Origin: Saprospiraceae bacterium
Lineage (GTDB): Bacteria > Bacteroidota > Bacteroidia > Chitinophagales > Saprospiraceae
Direction: 5' to 3'
DNA: 64,000 nucleotides
Assembly: GCA_016710585.1 (NCBI GenBank)
Contig: JADJVN010000022.1
Location: 1-64,000 of the forward strand
Shown: piece by piece, positions 47,234 to 55,977 of the stretch
How the letters are laid out: every line of letters starts with the position of its first letter
Position numbering within the stretch: the stretch's first letter is position 1
Translations under genes and position numbers: made by a program
Notes under the pieces: model-generated
What the model saw: the letters and a program-made list of their open reading frames with translations, nothing else
Databases searched by the model: none
Told to the model about the DNA's origin: nothing

Positions 47234-47994
47234 ATTTCAAAATTTAAACCATCATAGGCCAACTGTACATGGAGGGGCAAAGTTTGATTTACCTTCTCAT
47301 GCAATCCAATCTCATGACTCATATGTATGAAAAAAGCTTTTTTAGGACTAATTTTTTCTACATATTCCAATGCTTGTATCAAACTCAAATGTGTAAAATG
47401 CGATTGATTTCTAAGCGCATTTAATATTAATATCTCACATCCCTTAATTTTTGCTAGAGTTTCTTCACTGATTCCACTTGCATCTGTGATATAGACCATC
47501 TCATTTATTTTATATCCAAAAATATCTAAATTCCCATGACGAATGGGAAGTGCTGTAATCAGCAATTCGTCGAGTTGAAAATTTTGAAAGTCGGACAATA
47601 CTGTATCATTAATTTGTGGCATACCAGGATATGGATTTGCAGAAAAAATATAAGAAAATCGTTTGCTCACTTCAAGTTTTACACGCTGATGCCAATAAAT
47701 AGAAATTGCTGTATTTGAGTTCCTAAAAAATGGTCTTATTTCATCTATACCATTCACATGGTCCGCATGTTCATGGGTGTAAAATATAGCATCAATTTTA
47801 TCGATACCATATCTCAATGCTTGTTGTCTTAAATCTGGGCTTGTGTCTATTAATATCGATTTTGCGGCAGATTGAATCCAAAGTGAAGTACGCAATCGTT
47901 TATCTTCAGGCAGAGATGAGGAACAAACTTCACAGCTACAATTTATCATTGGGACGCCATGAGATGTACCGGTACCTAAAAATGTGATTTTCAA
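47230..47994 (-). CDS. MBL-fold metallohydrolase (PhnP-like)
   Basis: 254 aa. Begins with the family text MKITFLGTGTSHGVPMINC, and the start codon is TTG at 47994: a stop lies just upstream and no ATG is available. Then C-x-C-x2-C (NCSCEVCSS), IDTSPDLRQQ, the metal site THEHADHVNGIDEIRPF, and VYITDASG. It resembles phosphoribosyl cyclic phosphodiesterase PhnP and related hydrolases with an extra zinc knuckle. The substrate is not known here. It overlaps the next gene (ATGA). Confidence 0.83.
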   Translation of the reverse strand: MKITFLGTGTSHGVPMINCSCEVCSSSLPEDKRLRTSLWIQSAAKSILIDTSPDLRQQALRYGIDKIDAIFYTHEHADHVNGIDEIRPFFRNSNTAISIYWHQRVKLEVSKRFSYIFSANPYPGMPQINDTVLSDFQNFQLDELLITALPIRHGNLDIFGYKINEMVYITDASGISEETLAKIKGCEILILNALRNQSHFTHLSLIQALEYVEKISPKKAFFIHMSHEIGLHEKVNQTLPLHVQLAYDGLNFEI

Positions 47995-48004
47995 TTAATG
48001 ATTT

Positions 48005-48285
48005 TTACTGAGTCGATTCTAAAGGTCTAAATTCTACTACTTTATTCCATAATGCCAACTGATCCTCTGATAATTTCTCATGATCAACTGTCAAAGTTGG
48101 AATTAATTCAATCAACACATTAATACGACCTTCTACATCAAAAAATTTATTAATAACTATAATTTGCCTCGCTTCTACCCTACAATAACCAGATTGAAAA
48201 TGTCCTTGTTCATATCGAACTTTATAGCCTATAGCTTGACATAGATCTTCCAGTTTTTTAGGTTAGATCTTATATATTTCATCAT
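48005..48285 (-). CDS. Small conserved hypothetical protein, about 93 aa (single frameshift near the start)
   Basis: From 48253 the minus strand reads LEDLCQAIGYKVRYEQGHF, then QSGYCRVEARQIIVINKFFD and VEGRINVLIELIPTL, stopping at TAA 48007-48005. The text (GYKVRYE, GGYC-like, VINKFF, RINVLIE) fits a small conserved Bacteroidota protein family of unknown function. In frame, a stop stands just before this. The double ATG at 48285/48282 (MMKYIRSNLK) joins it if one A is added to the six-A run at 48254-48259. Its stop is 10 bp upstream of the MBL gene start. Start and N-terminus are uncertain. Confidence 0.6.
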
Positions 48286-48448
48286 CTTTTACTTATATTT
48301 TAAACGCAAATTTAAACTAATATTGTTAAAGCGGTTTATTTATAAATATTTGAGTAGTAGATTGTGGATAATTTCTTAAAAAAATGATTTTCGATCTCTG
48401 TCCACAAATCAATATTTTATTTAGCAATTATCAAACTTTTGAATATAA

Positions 48449-49057
48449 ATGAATTATAAATTAAACTTTTTTATTATATTATTCTTTACTGTCATTTGCA
48501 ATGAATTATCAGCACAAAATTCACCGCGATTCTCAAGTGGTGTGGCAGCATATTTTAATGCCGCTCAGATTGATGGGGATGAGATAGCTGGATTCAATAG
48601 ATTTGGGTATACTGTAGGTGCTTTTGGCAGGGCAAGACTTAAAAAGAACATGGATTTAGGTCTTGAAATTAAATATAGCACTCGAGGAAGTAGATATGGA
48701 AAGAATGATCCACCAATAGTGAATATTGGATTAAAGTATATTGAAGTACCAGTTTTATTTATAATAAAAGATTGGTTAAAGGAAGATGAAAAAAATAAAT
48801 TCTATAAAATGGAATTCCTAGGTGGACTTTCAGCAGCCAGATTAATTTCGTCTTCAAGTCTAAATAATATCCATCCAGAATTTAAAAAATTTGATTTGAG
48901 TTGGACTGCGGGATTTTCATATTTTGCAACAAAACATTTTGCTTATGCGGCTAGGTATACTAGATCATTTACTCCAGTTTATTCTTATGAAAAAAATGGA
49001 CAAAATATCCGATTGATCAGTTATTTTATATCTTTGGGCTTGGAATATAAATTTTAG
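48449..49057 (+). CDS. Outer-membrane beta-barrel protein (PorT-like)
   Basis: 202 aa. Signal peptide 1-22 (ending ELSAQ). The rest is made of short amphipathic strands rich in Gly/Tyr/Phe (GVAAYFNAAQIDGDEIAGF, GYTVGAFGRARLKKNMDLG, EIKYSTRGSRYG, IEVPVLFII) and closes with FISLGLEYKF, an aromatic C-terminus typical of outer-membrane barrels. About eight strands are expected. This is the outer_membrane_beta-barrel/PorT-type family, whose members include a T9SS component, but most have unknown roles. Confidence 0.7.
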   Translation: MNYKLNFFIILFFTVICNELSAQNSPRFSSGVAAYFNAAQIDGDEIAGFNRFGYTVGAFGRARLKKNMDLGLEIKYSTRGSRYGKNDPPIVNIGLKYIEVPVLFIIKDWLKEDEKNKFYKMEFLGGLSAARLISSSSLNNIHPEFKKFDLSWTAGFSYFATKHFAYAARYTRSFTPVYSYEKNGQNIRLISYFISLGLEYKF

Positions 49058-49088
49058 AATTTATAGAATAATTAAAAACTAGAGTAAA

Positions 49089-49577
49089 ATGGTTAAATAT
49101 CTATTTCTTTTTGTTCTTTTGACATCATTCTTATCTTGCAAGGAAGGGACTGCGAAGAAAGCAGGATCTAGTTCTATTATGTCAAAATATGCCCCTTTAA
49201 GTTCAGAATTAATTTCAGAATATAATAAAAATGTCACTTCTGTAGATTTAATCAGTTTAAAGAAAGAAGTCAATGTCAGTATGAATTTTGACAATGCCCA
49301 AGCAGTACAATATGTTATTTCTTTTATTGGAAATGAGCCTGGTATTGTAGATAATTTGTGTAAACCTGATGGTCATATTGTTTTATTTAACAATGGAGAA
49401 TTAATCAACGAGGCAGATATTTATTTTAGCTCCAATTGCAATGCAATGGTTTGGATGACTAATCAACAGCCAACAAATTGTAATAATTTAACTCCTGAGG
49501 GTGTTGACTTTTATAAAAACTTTTTAAAACCTAGAAATAATTCAGATCTAGATTCTTTGAAGGCAGCAAACAAATAA
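49089..49577 (+). CDS. Hypothetical lipoprotein, 162 aa
   Basis: Signal peptide with lipobox SFLSCKEG (Cys about 17). The mature part has VSMNFDNAQAVQYVISFI, GIVDNLCKPDGHIVLFNNG, YFSSNCNAMVWMT and TNCNNLTPEGVDFYKN, with four cysteines that could pair. No family recognised. It lies 31 bp after the barrel-protein gene and 75 bp before the metal permease-regulator gene, all plus strand. A location on a periplasmic-side or surface membrane is inferred from the lipobox. Confidence 0.7.
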   Translation: MVKYLFLFVLLTSFLSCKEGTAKKAGSSSIMSKYAPLSSELISEYNKNVTSVDLISLKKEVNVSMNFDNAQAVQYVISFIGNEPGIVDNLCKPDGHIVLFNNGELINEADIYFSSNCNAMVWMTNQQPTNCNNLTPEGVDFYKNFLKPRNNSDLDSLKAANK

Positions 49578-49584
49578 AATTTCT

Positions 49585-49603
49585 AATTTTTAGACTAACC
49601 TAA
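49585..49603 (+). promoter_or_regulatory. Candidate DtxR-type operator half-site upstream of permease-regulator gene
   Basis: The right half CTAACCTAA (49595-49603) equals the right half of the DtxR/IdeR box TTAGGTTAGSCTAACCTAA; aligned as a 19-mer, 13 of 19 bases agree. The gene 50 bp downstream encodes a protein with a DtxR-like domain, so self-regulation is plausible. Confidence 0.35.
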
Positions 49604-49632
49604 ATAATATTGTTGAATCGTCAATATTTTGT

Positions 49633-49648
49633 ATATTTGTACAAATAT
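49633..49648. promoter_or_regulatory. Perfect 16-bp palindrome ATATTTGTACAAATAT
   Basis: Two 8-bp arms, ATATTTGT and ACAAATAT, with no spacer, ending 4 bp before the ATG at 49653 of the metal permease-DtxR fusion. A dimeric regulator bound here would block translation-start or transcription of that gene. The upstream CAATATTTTGT partly repeats the same arm. Confidence 0.5.
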
Positions 49649-49652
49649 TGAG

Positions 49653-50918
49653 ATGGCATTTGACTCATTAATCAATTTTTTTAATCTTGAGACTGGTTAT
49701 TTAGCCTTGTTTATATCATTGTGTATTGGATGCATTTATGGTATTCTTGGGTGTTTTATGGTTTTGAGAAACATGTCATTAATTGGTGACGCATTATCTC
49801 ATGCTATTCTCCCCGGAATTGTATTTGCTCTAATGATATTTGGATATTCGACAGGTGCTTTTTTTGGAGGGGCAGTGATAGCAGGGCTATTTAGCGCTAT
49901 TCTGATCACTTGGCTCCAACAAAAAGTAAAATTAAAGAATGATGCAGCGATTGGAATAATCTTTACATTTATGTTTTCTATTGGCGTCATAGGAATATCT
50001 AGAATTAGTAAATCGCAAGGTGTTCATATTGACCTGAAGGATACATTGTTTGGAAATATTTTGACAGTATCTAAAGAAGATCTTTGGTTGACCATAGGCA
50101 TGTTAATGCTCGTTATAATCTTTGTGGTTCTATTTTACAAGCAGCTTTTCGTCACTACTTTTCAACTTGACATTGCTGAAACTTTAGGTGTAAATCCTAA
50201 GCAGGTTCATTATTTACTAATGCTGATTCTTTCACTTTGTCTAGTTGCATCCTTGAGGAGTGTTGGCGTAATATTAGTGGTAGCAATGCTCATTACACCA
50301 GCTGCTTCTGCCTTAACCATTGCAGATAGATTGCCCAAAGTAATCTTATCCTCAGCCATCATTGGAATGATTACTACAGTTACTGGTTTATGTATCTCTG
50401 TGATATTAGATGCTCCACCCGGTCCGTGTATGGCTGTAGTGGGAACATTGATTTATTTACTACTTGTATTTTTTTCACCTAAAAAGGAGTTGCTTCAAAA
50501 ATACTTTAGAAAGGAAAAAATGAATCAACAAATTATTATTGAAGACATCATAAAATATTTATATAAACATCAAAATGATAAAAAAATTGAAATTGCTGAT
50601 ATTAGCAAAAAATTAGGTCATAAGACTTCAAAAATTACAAACACTTTACAAAAGCTGAAAGAAATAGGGATGATTTTAGAGGCTCATGGTGAATATACTT
50701 TAACTGATAAGGGTATAAACAAAACCAACCAAATTCTAAGAGCACACAGGCTGTGGGAGGCATTTTTAGTCGAAGAGATTGGTTTAGATGCTGGCCAAGT
50801 ACATGATGAAGCTGAAAGATTTGAGCATCATTTAACTGACGAATTAATTTCTGAAGTTGATGAACAATTGGGTTATCCAGAAATCGATCCACATGGCTCT
50901 CCTATTCCAAGGAATTGA
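49653..50918 (+). CDS. Metal ABC transporter permease fused to a DtxR-family regulator domain
   Basis: 421 aa from ATG 49653 (the 49629 reading adds eight residues over the palindrome). Residues about 1-280 are an ABC-3/ZnuB-MntB-type permease: IGCIYGILGCFMVLRNMSL, GDALSHAILPGIV, FGNILTVSKEDLW, SLRSVGVILVVAMLITPAA, TGLCISVILDAPPGP, with eight or so helices. Residues about 300-421 are a DtxR-type domain: HTH ISKKLGHKTSKITNTLQKL, TDKGI, then RAHRLWEAFLVEEIGL and VHDEAERFEHHL with His/Glu/Asp metal ligands. No solute-binding protein or ATPase gene is adjacent. It would move Mn, Fe or Zn across the inner membrane and may sense the metal itself. Confidence 0.85.
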   Translation: MAFDSLINFFNLETGYLALFISLCIGCIYGILGCFMVLRNMSLIGDALSHAILPGIVFALMIFGYSTGAFFGGAVIAGLFSAILITWLQQKVKLKNDAAIGIIFTFMFSIGVIGISRISKSQGVHIDLKDTLFGNILTVSKEDLWLTIGMLMLVIIFVVLFYKQLFVTTFQLDIAETLGVNPKQVHYLLMLILSLCLVASLRSVGVILVVAMLITPAASALTIADRLPKVILSSAIIGMITTVTGLCISVILDAPPGPCMAVVGTLIYLLLVFFSPKKELLQKYFRKEKMNQQIIIEDIIKYLYKHQNDKKIEIADISKKLGHKTSKITNTLQKLKEIGMILEAHGEYTLTDKGINKTNQILRAHRLWEAFLVEEIGLDAGQVHDEAERFEHHLTDELISEVDEQLGYPEIDPHGSPIPRN

Positions 50919-50961
50919 TATTTAGCAGAAAACAAAATACTCTAAAGCATGTTTTTATTTT

Positions 50962-51309
50962 ATGGCAATTATTATTACAGATGAATGCATTAATTGTGGG
51001 GCTTGTGAACCAGAATGTCCCAATAATGCAATTTATGAAGGTGGAATTGAATGGGCTATGGCTGATGGAAATACGCTTAATGGCATTTATATTTTAGAAA
51101 ATGGTAAAAGTGTAAATGTACACGACAAGCAGACTCCTGTAAGTAATGAATATTATTTTATTGTTCCCGATAAATGTACTGAATGTGTTGGCTTTCATGA
51201 AGAACCACAATGTGCAGCCGTATGTCCAGTAGATTGTTGTGTACCCGATACTGACAGGGTTGAATCTCAAGATGAACTTTTATTAAAAAAGGCTAAATTA
51301 CATTTATAA
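50962..51309 (+). CDS. 2[4Fe-4S] ferredoxin
   Basis: 115 aa. First cluster: [12 protein letters not shown] (C-x2-C-x2-C-x3-C-P). Second: [21 protein letters not shown], with the longer 8-residue loop of the YfhL/Alvin-type ferredoxins. Between them is a 40-residue insertion ([19 protein letters not shown]) commonly seen in the Bacteroidota version. Cytoplasmic electron carrier. It starts 43 bp after the permease gene. Its last codons overlap the terminator hairpin of the convergent subtilisin gene. Confidence 0.88.
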   Translation: MAIIITDECINCGACEPECPNNAIYEGGIEWAMADGNTLNGIYILENGKSVNVHDKQTPVSNEYYFIVPDKCTECVGFHEEPQCAAVCPVDCCVPDTDRVESQDELLLKKAKLHL

Positions 51310-51316
51310 TTTAGCC
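51285..51316 (-). terminator. Rho-independent terminator of the subtilisin gene (inside the ferredoxin 3' end)
   Basis: Stem GGCTAAATT / AATTTAGCC (51291-51299 and 51308-51316), 8-nt loop. On the minus strand it is followed by six Ts (51290-51285), giving a good terminator 27 bp after the protease stop at 51343. On the plus strand the tail is weaker (CTTTGTAATTT). Confidence 0.7.
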
Positions 51317-51342
51317 CTTTGTAATTTATTTCATTTACTGAT

Positions 51343-54300
51343 TTACTTACTTATTTTCTCAAACTGTTTTTTGAAAGTAGAATTTCCGTTTTCACTAAAT
51401 AATTCAATTTGATATAATCCAGGTAATAATTTGCTTACATCAAGAGTGCAATTAGAATTACAGTTGCCCTTTTGTATGATTTTCCCTTCCACATTGGAAA
51501 TAACATAGTTCAAGTCAATATTTCTCTCATAGTTCAAATTCAATATATCATTACAAGGATTCGGATAAATAGAAACTTCTAATTGATCAAAATCTTCAAT
51601 ACCCACCACTGTAATATTAATATCTTTTGAGGCAGAATTTGCACCACACTGATTAGTAGATGTTAAACGAACTTTGTATACGTCAACATTTGCGAAAGCA
51701 TGAATAGGATTTTCTTCTGTGCTTGTTGTATTGTCACCAAAGTCCCATAAATATGTTTTTGCAAGTTTTGAATTATTTACAAATTGGACTCTACCGTTTG
51801 GTAAGATTGAATATGAATAAGAAGCTTGAGGATTGGTGAAGACATTTATAGATGAAACCAAAAAATAATCTTTTTCCTTTGCTTCAATTTTCTCAAGTAT
51901 TTGCTTCACACCACTACTTCCAGTATATCGATATGAAACGGGGCCTTTTCCAATAAATGTTCGAGGTACTGCGCCTGGACCAAAATCCCAACTTATAGAT
52001 CTAGCATTAAAATTAGATGAATCTTGTATAACAATGGTTCTATTGAGACATGGTTCTATTGGATTAATTTTCATAGCTGCAATATTGGTATTCACTCTTT
52101 TTTCAGCAATTTCAATATTATCTAAAAGTAAAGTCCCTAAATATCCTCTCTTAATAGTAAATTCAATTACAACATTTTTCCCAATAAATTCCTCTAAACT
52201 TATTTGATGTGAGAACCAAACTGAATCTGTAATAGGCACCCAATTTTGATTTGTATCAACACTAGCTGTAGTCAGTTGATCTCCGCCAAAATAAAATATA
52301 TCTTTTTCTAAACCACCAGCAGTACAAAGCTCTTTAATTCTAATTATTAATGTATCTCCTGATGATGCTGATTCTTTATTATAAGCGTGATCAAAATAAA
52401 AATATGGCTGAACAGAATTCACCAAATTTATAGCATCGCTTACCATGGTAAAACTTGATCCAATATAATTTGCATTATTATTGAAAAATCTAAACATTGC
52501 ATCTTGCTGCATATTTTTATTCATCAATGTAGGAAAATTCACACTTGTTGAAGGTGTATTATTGACAATAGTCCAGGTTGGTGGAATTTGTTGATTAAAT
52601 TCTTCTATATATGGAATCCCTGTTGGAGTCCGATCCTTTAACTTTATAAAATCAAATTGTAATTCTGTAGTATCATTTAAATCGTTCTCATCGCCAGTAT
52701 AACTTAGCCATACTTTTATTTTATTTATTCCTTCATTATTCAAAGTAATACCATTATTAAATTTCACAACAACAGTATCGTAAGGCTTGACCAATGTTGA
52801 ATAATTTGTAGTAAATTTCTTTCCATTTAATTCAGCATTAATTGAAAAAGCATTTGCATTTGTCACAGTCCTATTGTGAATTTTAAAACTTGGAAATACC
52901 ACAGCTTCATCACAACCCAATGCAATATTATTTGTATTCTGTGTATTCAAAACAATACCTAAATCCAAAGTAATTGGACATTTAAAGAGACTATCAGGCG
53001 CAGAGATTGCCTTTCCTCTTTTAGATAATATTCCATTTTTATATCCTGCAACTGCAAACCACTTTCTTGTTTTAAATTCTGCTGGGGCGATTTGTATAGA
53101 ATTTGTCATAACGGTCTTAAATGGCTCCATTTTGGTTTGTCCAAGTGAAAAAACCATAAAACTATCCTTACTCGCTTGATCCCAGGTTAATTCCAATGCA
53201 TCCGGACAAAATTTCAATACACGAATGTTTGGAACAAGTTGAGCAATAGTAAAGTAATCACTGCGATCAACAAACGCCCCTTGACTTACTTCAACCAAAC
53301 ATGAATCTGAATTAATACCCGCAGGAATAGTCCAAGTAATCACTCTATTCGCTGAAGGATTCGTTCTTATATCAATCCAAGTTCTTCCTGCATCGGTAGA
53401 ATACTTTGCTGTGGCAATATTTATTGTATCCAGAGATGTAAAATAAATTACAGTCGCTTCTGGGCTTTGATACCGCTCCCCTCCTTGTGGAGAAGTTAAT
53501 TTTAGTTTTTGATCTTGTATATCATAAAGCAAGTAACAACTAACTTTACCATCAGGGACAGAGCTTCCCTTTATTTTTACTTTATATTTTCCTGAAACAG
53601 GATTTACTAAAACTATCTGTTCAAAATTATTATTCAACTCTATACCTTCTTTCGCTCCAGCTGCTAAAGTGCTTATGTTTGGATTAGGATTCAAGACCAA
53701 TGGTAACTTTGTGCTTCCATCAGGCAGGGACATGGTCATATCTACATTATTTATAAGTGCTTTAGATGTCAATGGTGATGAGGATTGTTCTGTATAATAT
53801 AACATCACTTTAATTAATGCGCTTGATGGGAGATCCAACTCAATTTCTTTATCCTCACCATTGCTAATTTCAAAGGATTGATATCTTTTCTCATTTAACA
53901 GTTTATAAGAAGAATATGCATCAATAATACCATAACCATGAATGTAATCTGGACCAAAAGTTCCAATATCAGTTGCAGTATTCATCAAACAAGCTTTGAT
54001 TAAAGCTGAAGGAGGATTGGCGCCGCCGTTTTTCTCTTTATAAATTTGATATAATAAGGCTGCAGTTCCAGCTGTAGAAGGTGATGCAGCAGAAGTACCA
54101 CCACCAACTTGGTAGGTATTATTCTGATTTGTAGACAATTGATTATTTCCTCTCGCACTCACTTCAGGCTTCATTCTTCCATCTTTTGTAGGACCACGAC
54201 TGGAGGTTGGATCCACAACACCAGAAACCATTATATTGGCTACTGTAAGACAATTCTTTGCTATTTTATGTCCTCCTGTAACATTGCCCCACTGATTCCC

Positions 54301-55359
54301 AGCACCATAACCACAATCAGAGCCATTTGCATTACCTGCGGAAAAAACATGAATCAAATTTGGATTGCCAAAAATCTGATTATCGATCACTTGAGTAATC
54401 AATGTATAGCCCCCATTACAACCATCACTATAAGAAGAATTAGTAATCACCACACCTTCTTTTTGATGCAACTCTAATGTTCGATCTAGAAAATCAGCTT
54501 GATAATTGATGACATATAACTGTGCATTTGGAGCCATACCTTCAATATTTGGGTCAATATTTCCAGCACCACAAAGAATTCCTGAGACCATGTCTCCATG
54601 ATTTCCAATATCATTCAATACATCTTGAGTGATTCTATTCGTAAAATCAGCATGTGGACCGACAAAGCCATCATCTCTTACGCACACCTTTACACCAGTA
54701 CCATCATAAAATAAATTCTCCTTTGTATTATTTCCTATTAAATTAACTCTATGTAAACTTCTTCCTTCTTTATCTTCAGGTTCACCAGCAACAGGCTCAC
54801 ATTGTATATATTTTACCCATTTGAGCTGAGCAAATTTTTCCAACTCTGCCGAATTCAATGTAATCTTTAAGATTTGATTTTCATAAGACACATGGTCAAT
54901 ATTTTTATTATTTCCAACATATGCCTTTATATCTGGCTCAAAGCCTTTTACCCATTGAACTAAATATTTTGATTGATTATTACTACACAATTCTCCAAAA
55001 AATAATGCCTCAGATAATTTATGTGAAGCCTTAAACTCCGAAATCTCTTCAAAAAAAGGAATGTTAAGTGCTGGAAGAATCGGAAATTTTGTAGAAATTA
55101 AATAATGATTGTTGGGTAAATAATCATGAACTTCAATTCCACTTGCAGCTATTAATGCAATATCCTCGGTAGAAAAAAACTTAGAAACTCCTATTATAAA
55201 ACATGAAGATTCATATCTTGAAAGCATGAATTGTTGGTCATTTGCACTTGCTTCAAATTTTGGCAAATGATGTGGATTATGCCATAATAATTGCGCTTCG
55301 ACTTTTAAATTTAGAGAAAACACGATCAATAAAATGATCAGAAAATGAAATTTTTTCAT
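51343..55359 (-). CDS. Large secreted subtilisin-like serine protease (S8) with PKD and T9SS sorting domains
   Basis: 1338 aa. Signal peptide 1-22 (ending VEAQ). Propeptide-like region to about 215. S8 catalytic triad: D229 in VCVRDDGFVG, H254 in IGNHGDMVSG, S423 in GGGTSAASPSTAG; the oxyanion Asn lies in SAGNANGSDCG (about N343). Then a proprotein-type beta region, an Ig-like segment (LTSPQGGERYQSPEATVIYF), a MAM/jelly-roll-like part (PYIEEFNQQIPPTWTIV, LLDNIEIAEK), a PKD domain (YLWDFGDNTTSTEENPIHAF) and a T9SS type A tail (VSIYPNPCNDILNL ... FKKQFEKISK). Secreted protease attached to or released from the cell surface. A monocistronic gene with its own terminator. Confidence 0.9.
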   Translation of the reverse strand: MKKFHFLIILLIVFSLNLKVEAQLLWHNPHHLPKFEASANDQQFMLSRYESSCFIIGVSKFFSTEDIALIAASGIEVHDYLPNNHYLISTKFPILPALNIPFFEEISEFKASHKLSEALFFGELCSNNQSKYLVQWVKGFEPDIKAYVGNNKNIDHVSYENQILKITLNSAELEKFAQLKWVKYIQCEPVAGEPEDKEGRSLHRVNLIGNNTKENLFYDGTGVKVCVRDDGFVGPHADFTNRITQDVLNDIGNHGDMVSGILCGAGNIDPNIEGMAPNAQLYVINYQADFLDRTLELHQKEGVVITNSSYSDGCNGGYTLITQVIDNQIFGNPNLIHVFSAGNANGSDCGYGAGNQWGNVTGGHKIAKNCLTVANIMVSGVVDPTSSRGPTKDGRMKPEVSARGNNQLSTNQNNTYQVGGGTSAASPSTAGTAALLYQIYKEKNGGANPPSALIKACLMNTATDIGTFGPDYIHGYGIIDAYSSYKLLNEKRYQSFEISNGEDKEIELDLPSSALIKVMLYYTEQSSSPLTSKALINNVDMTMSLPDGSTKLPLVLNPNPNISTLAAGAKEGIELNNNFEQIVLVNPVSGKYKVKIKGSSVPDGKVSCYLLYDIQDQKLKLTSPQGGERYQSPEATVIYFTSLDTINIATAKYSTDAGRTWIDIRTNPSANRVITWTIPAGINSDSCLVEVSQGAFVDRSDYFTIAQLVPNIRVLKFCPDALELTWDQASKDSFMVFSLGQTKMEPFKTVMTNSIQIAPAEFKTRKWFAVAGYKNGILSKRGKAISAPDSLFKCPITLDLGIVLNTQNTNNIALGCDEAVVFPSFKIHNRTVTNANAFSINAELNGKKFTTNYSTLVKPYDTVVVKFNNGITLNNEGINKIKVWLSYTGDENDLNDTTELQFDFIKLKDRTPTGIPYIEEFNQQIPPTWTIVNNTPSTSVNFPTLMNKNMQQDAMFRFFNNNANYIGSSFTMVSDAINLVNSVQPYFYFDHAYNKESASSGDTLIIRIKELCTAGGLEKDIFYFGGDQLTTASVDTNQNWVPITDSVWFSHQISLEEFIGKNVVIEFTIKRGYLGTLLLDNIEIAEKRVNTNIAAMKINPIEPCLNRTIVIQDSSNFNARSISWDFGPGAVPRTFIGKGPVSYRYTGSSGVKQILEKIEAKEKDYFLVSSINVFTNPQASYSYSILPNGRVQFVNNSKLAKTYLWDFGDNTTSTEENPIHAFANVDVYKVRLTSTNQCGANSASKDINITVVGIEDFDQLEVSIYPNPCNDILNLNYERNIDLNYVISNVEGKIIQKGNCNSNCTLDVSKLLPGLYQIELFSENGNSTFKKQFEKISK

Positions 55360-55390
55360 AGTTAAAGTAAATTTAATTGAGTAAAAATAA

Positions 55391-55762
55391 TCAATTATCT
55401 TTAATGTCCTTGATTATTTTTTCAGACTGAACAGAATCTTTTATATCTGGAATGGGCATTTCTCTTAATATTGATATAGACTTCAGACATGGAAATTCAA
55501 GCAAATCTGGAATCCTTGCATTATTGATTTCCATTCTAAAAAAACCCTGATTTTGCTTTATAAGTTTACCGAACTCTGATAATTCACCTTCTTGCAATTC
55601 TCCAAAAGTATTAAATATCACATTACTACTTCCAGAAGTATTAAATAATTCTTCTAGCTGCTCTTTAGAATATCCTCCTGAAAGCTTTTCTTCTCCAGAT
55701 ATCTGGGTGAGTTTTTTTATAGGAAGTTTTTCAAGAAGTTTCAGCTTAATATTATTTTCCAT
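55391..55762 (-). CDS. Hypothetical protein, 123 aa, in the exosortase cassette
   Basis: Starts MENNIKLKLLEKLPIKKLTQ. No signal peptide or membrane span; the middle (KEQLEELFNTSGSSNVIFN, RMEINNARIPDLLEFP) is soluble-looking. No family recognised. It overlaps the upstream 75-aa lipoprotein ORF by 22 bp in another frame, so the two may be one lipoprotein split by a single-base error (joining near VYLGV). Alternatively it is a separate, translationally coupled gene. Distal end of the cluster 55391-58624. Confidence 0.5.
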   Translation of the reverse strand: MENNIKLKLLEKLPIKKLTQISGEEKLSGGYSKEQLEELFNTSGSSNVIFNTFGELQEGELSEFGKLIKQNQGFFRMEINNARIPDLLEFPCLKSISILREMPIPDIKDSVQSEKIIKDIKDN

Positions 55763-55968
55763 ACACCCAAATAAACATTATCAAATACACTTTGCTGGAC
55801 GTATATTCCTTTCTTGGTTAAGCTACTTTTCTCTTCATCGGTCAAAATTCTGCTTGCCTCAATTTTACCATAGCTATAATCTTCACATTTGGTTGATGTA
55901 AGCAAACCAAGTTGAGAAGGAGATGAACAGGCAGTAATGAATAAAAATAAAACAATGATTAATCGCAT
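55741..55968 (-). CDS. Small lipoprotein, 75 aa, in the exosortase cassette
   Basis: Signal peptide and lipobox FLFITACSSPS (Cys about 14). The mature part KCEDYSYGKIEASRILTDEEKS, then LTKKGIYVQQSVFDNVYLG. It begins 10 bp after the exosortase-associated membrane gene, so it belongs to the same transcript. The tail KIILS after VYLGVW may be an artefact if the next ORF is its true continuation. Function unknown. Confidence 0.55.
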   Translation of the reverse strand: MRLIIVLFLFITACSSPSQLGLLTSTKCEDYSYGKIEASRILTDEEKSSLTKKGIYVQQSVFDNVYLGVWKIILS

Positions 55969-55977
55969 GATAATAAC

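Noticed and set aside
48363..48407. Replication-origin signal: TGTGGATAA (a perfect DnaA box, reversed) and TGTCCACAA in AT-rich DNA
   Set aside because: Only one exact box and one two-mismatch box, no cluster, no dnaA/dnaN neighbour. A single 9-mer match is expected by chance in 64 kb.
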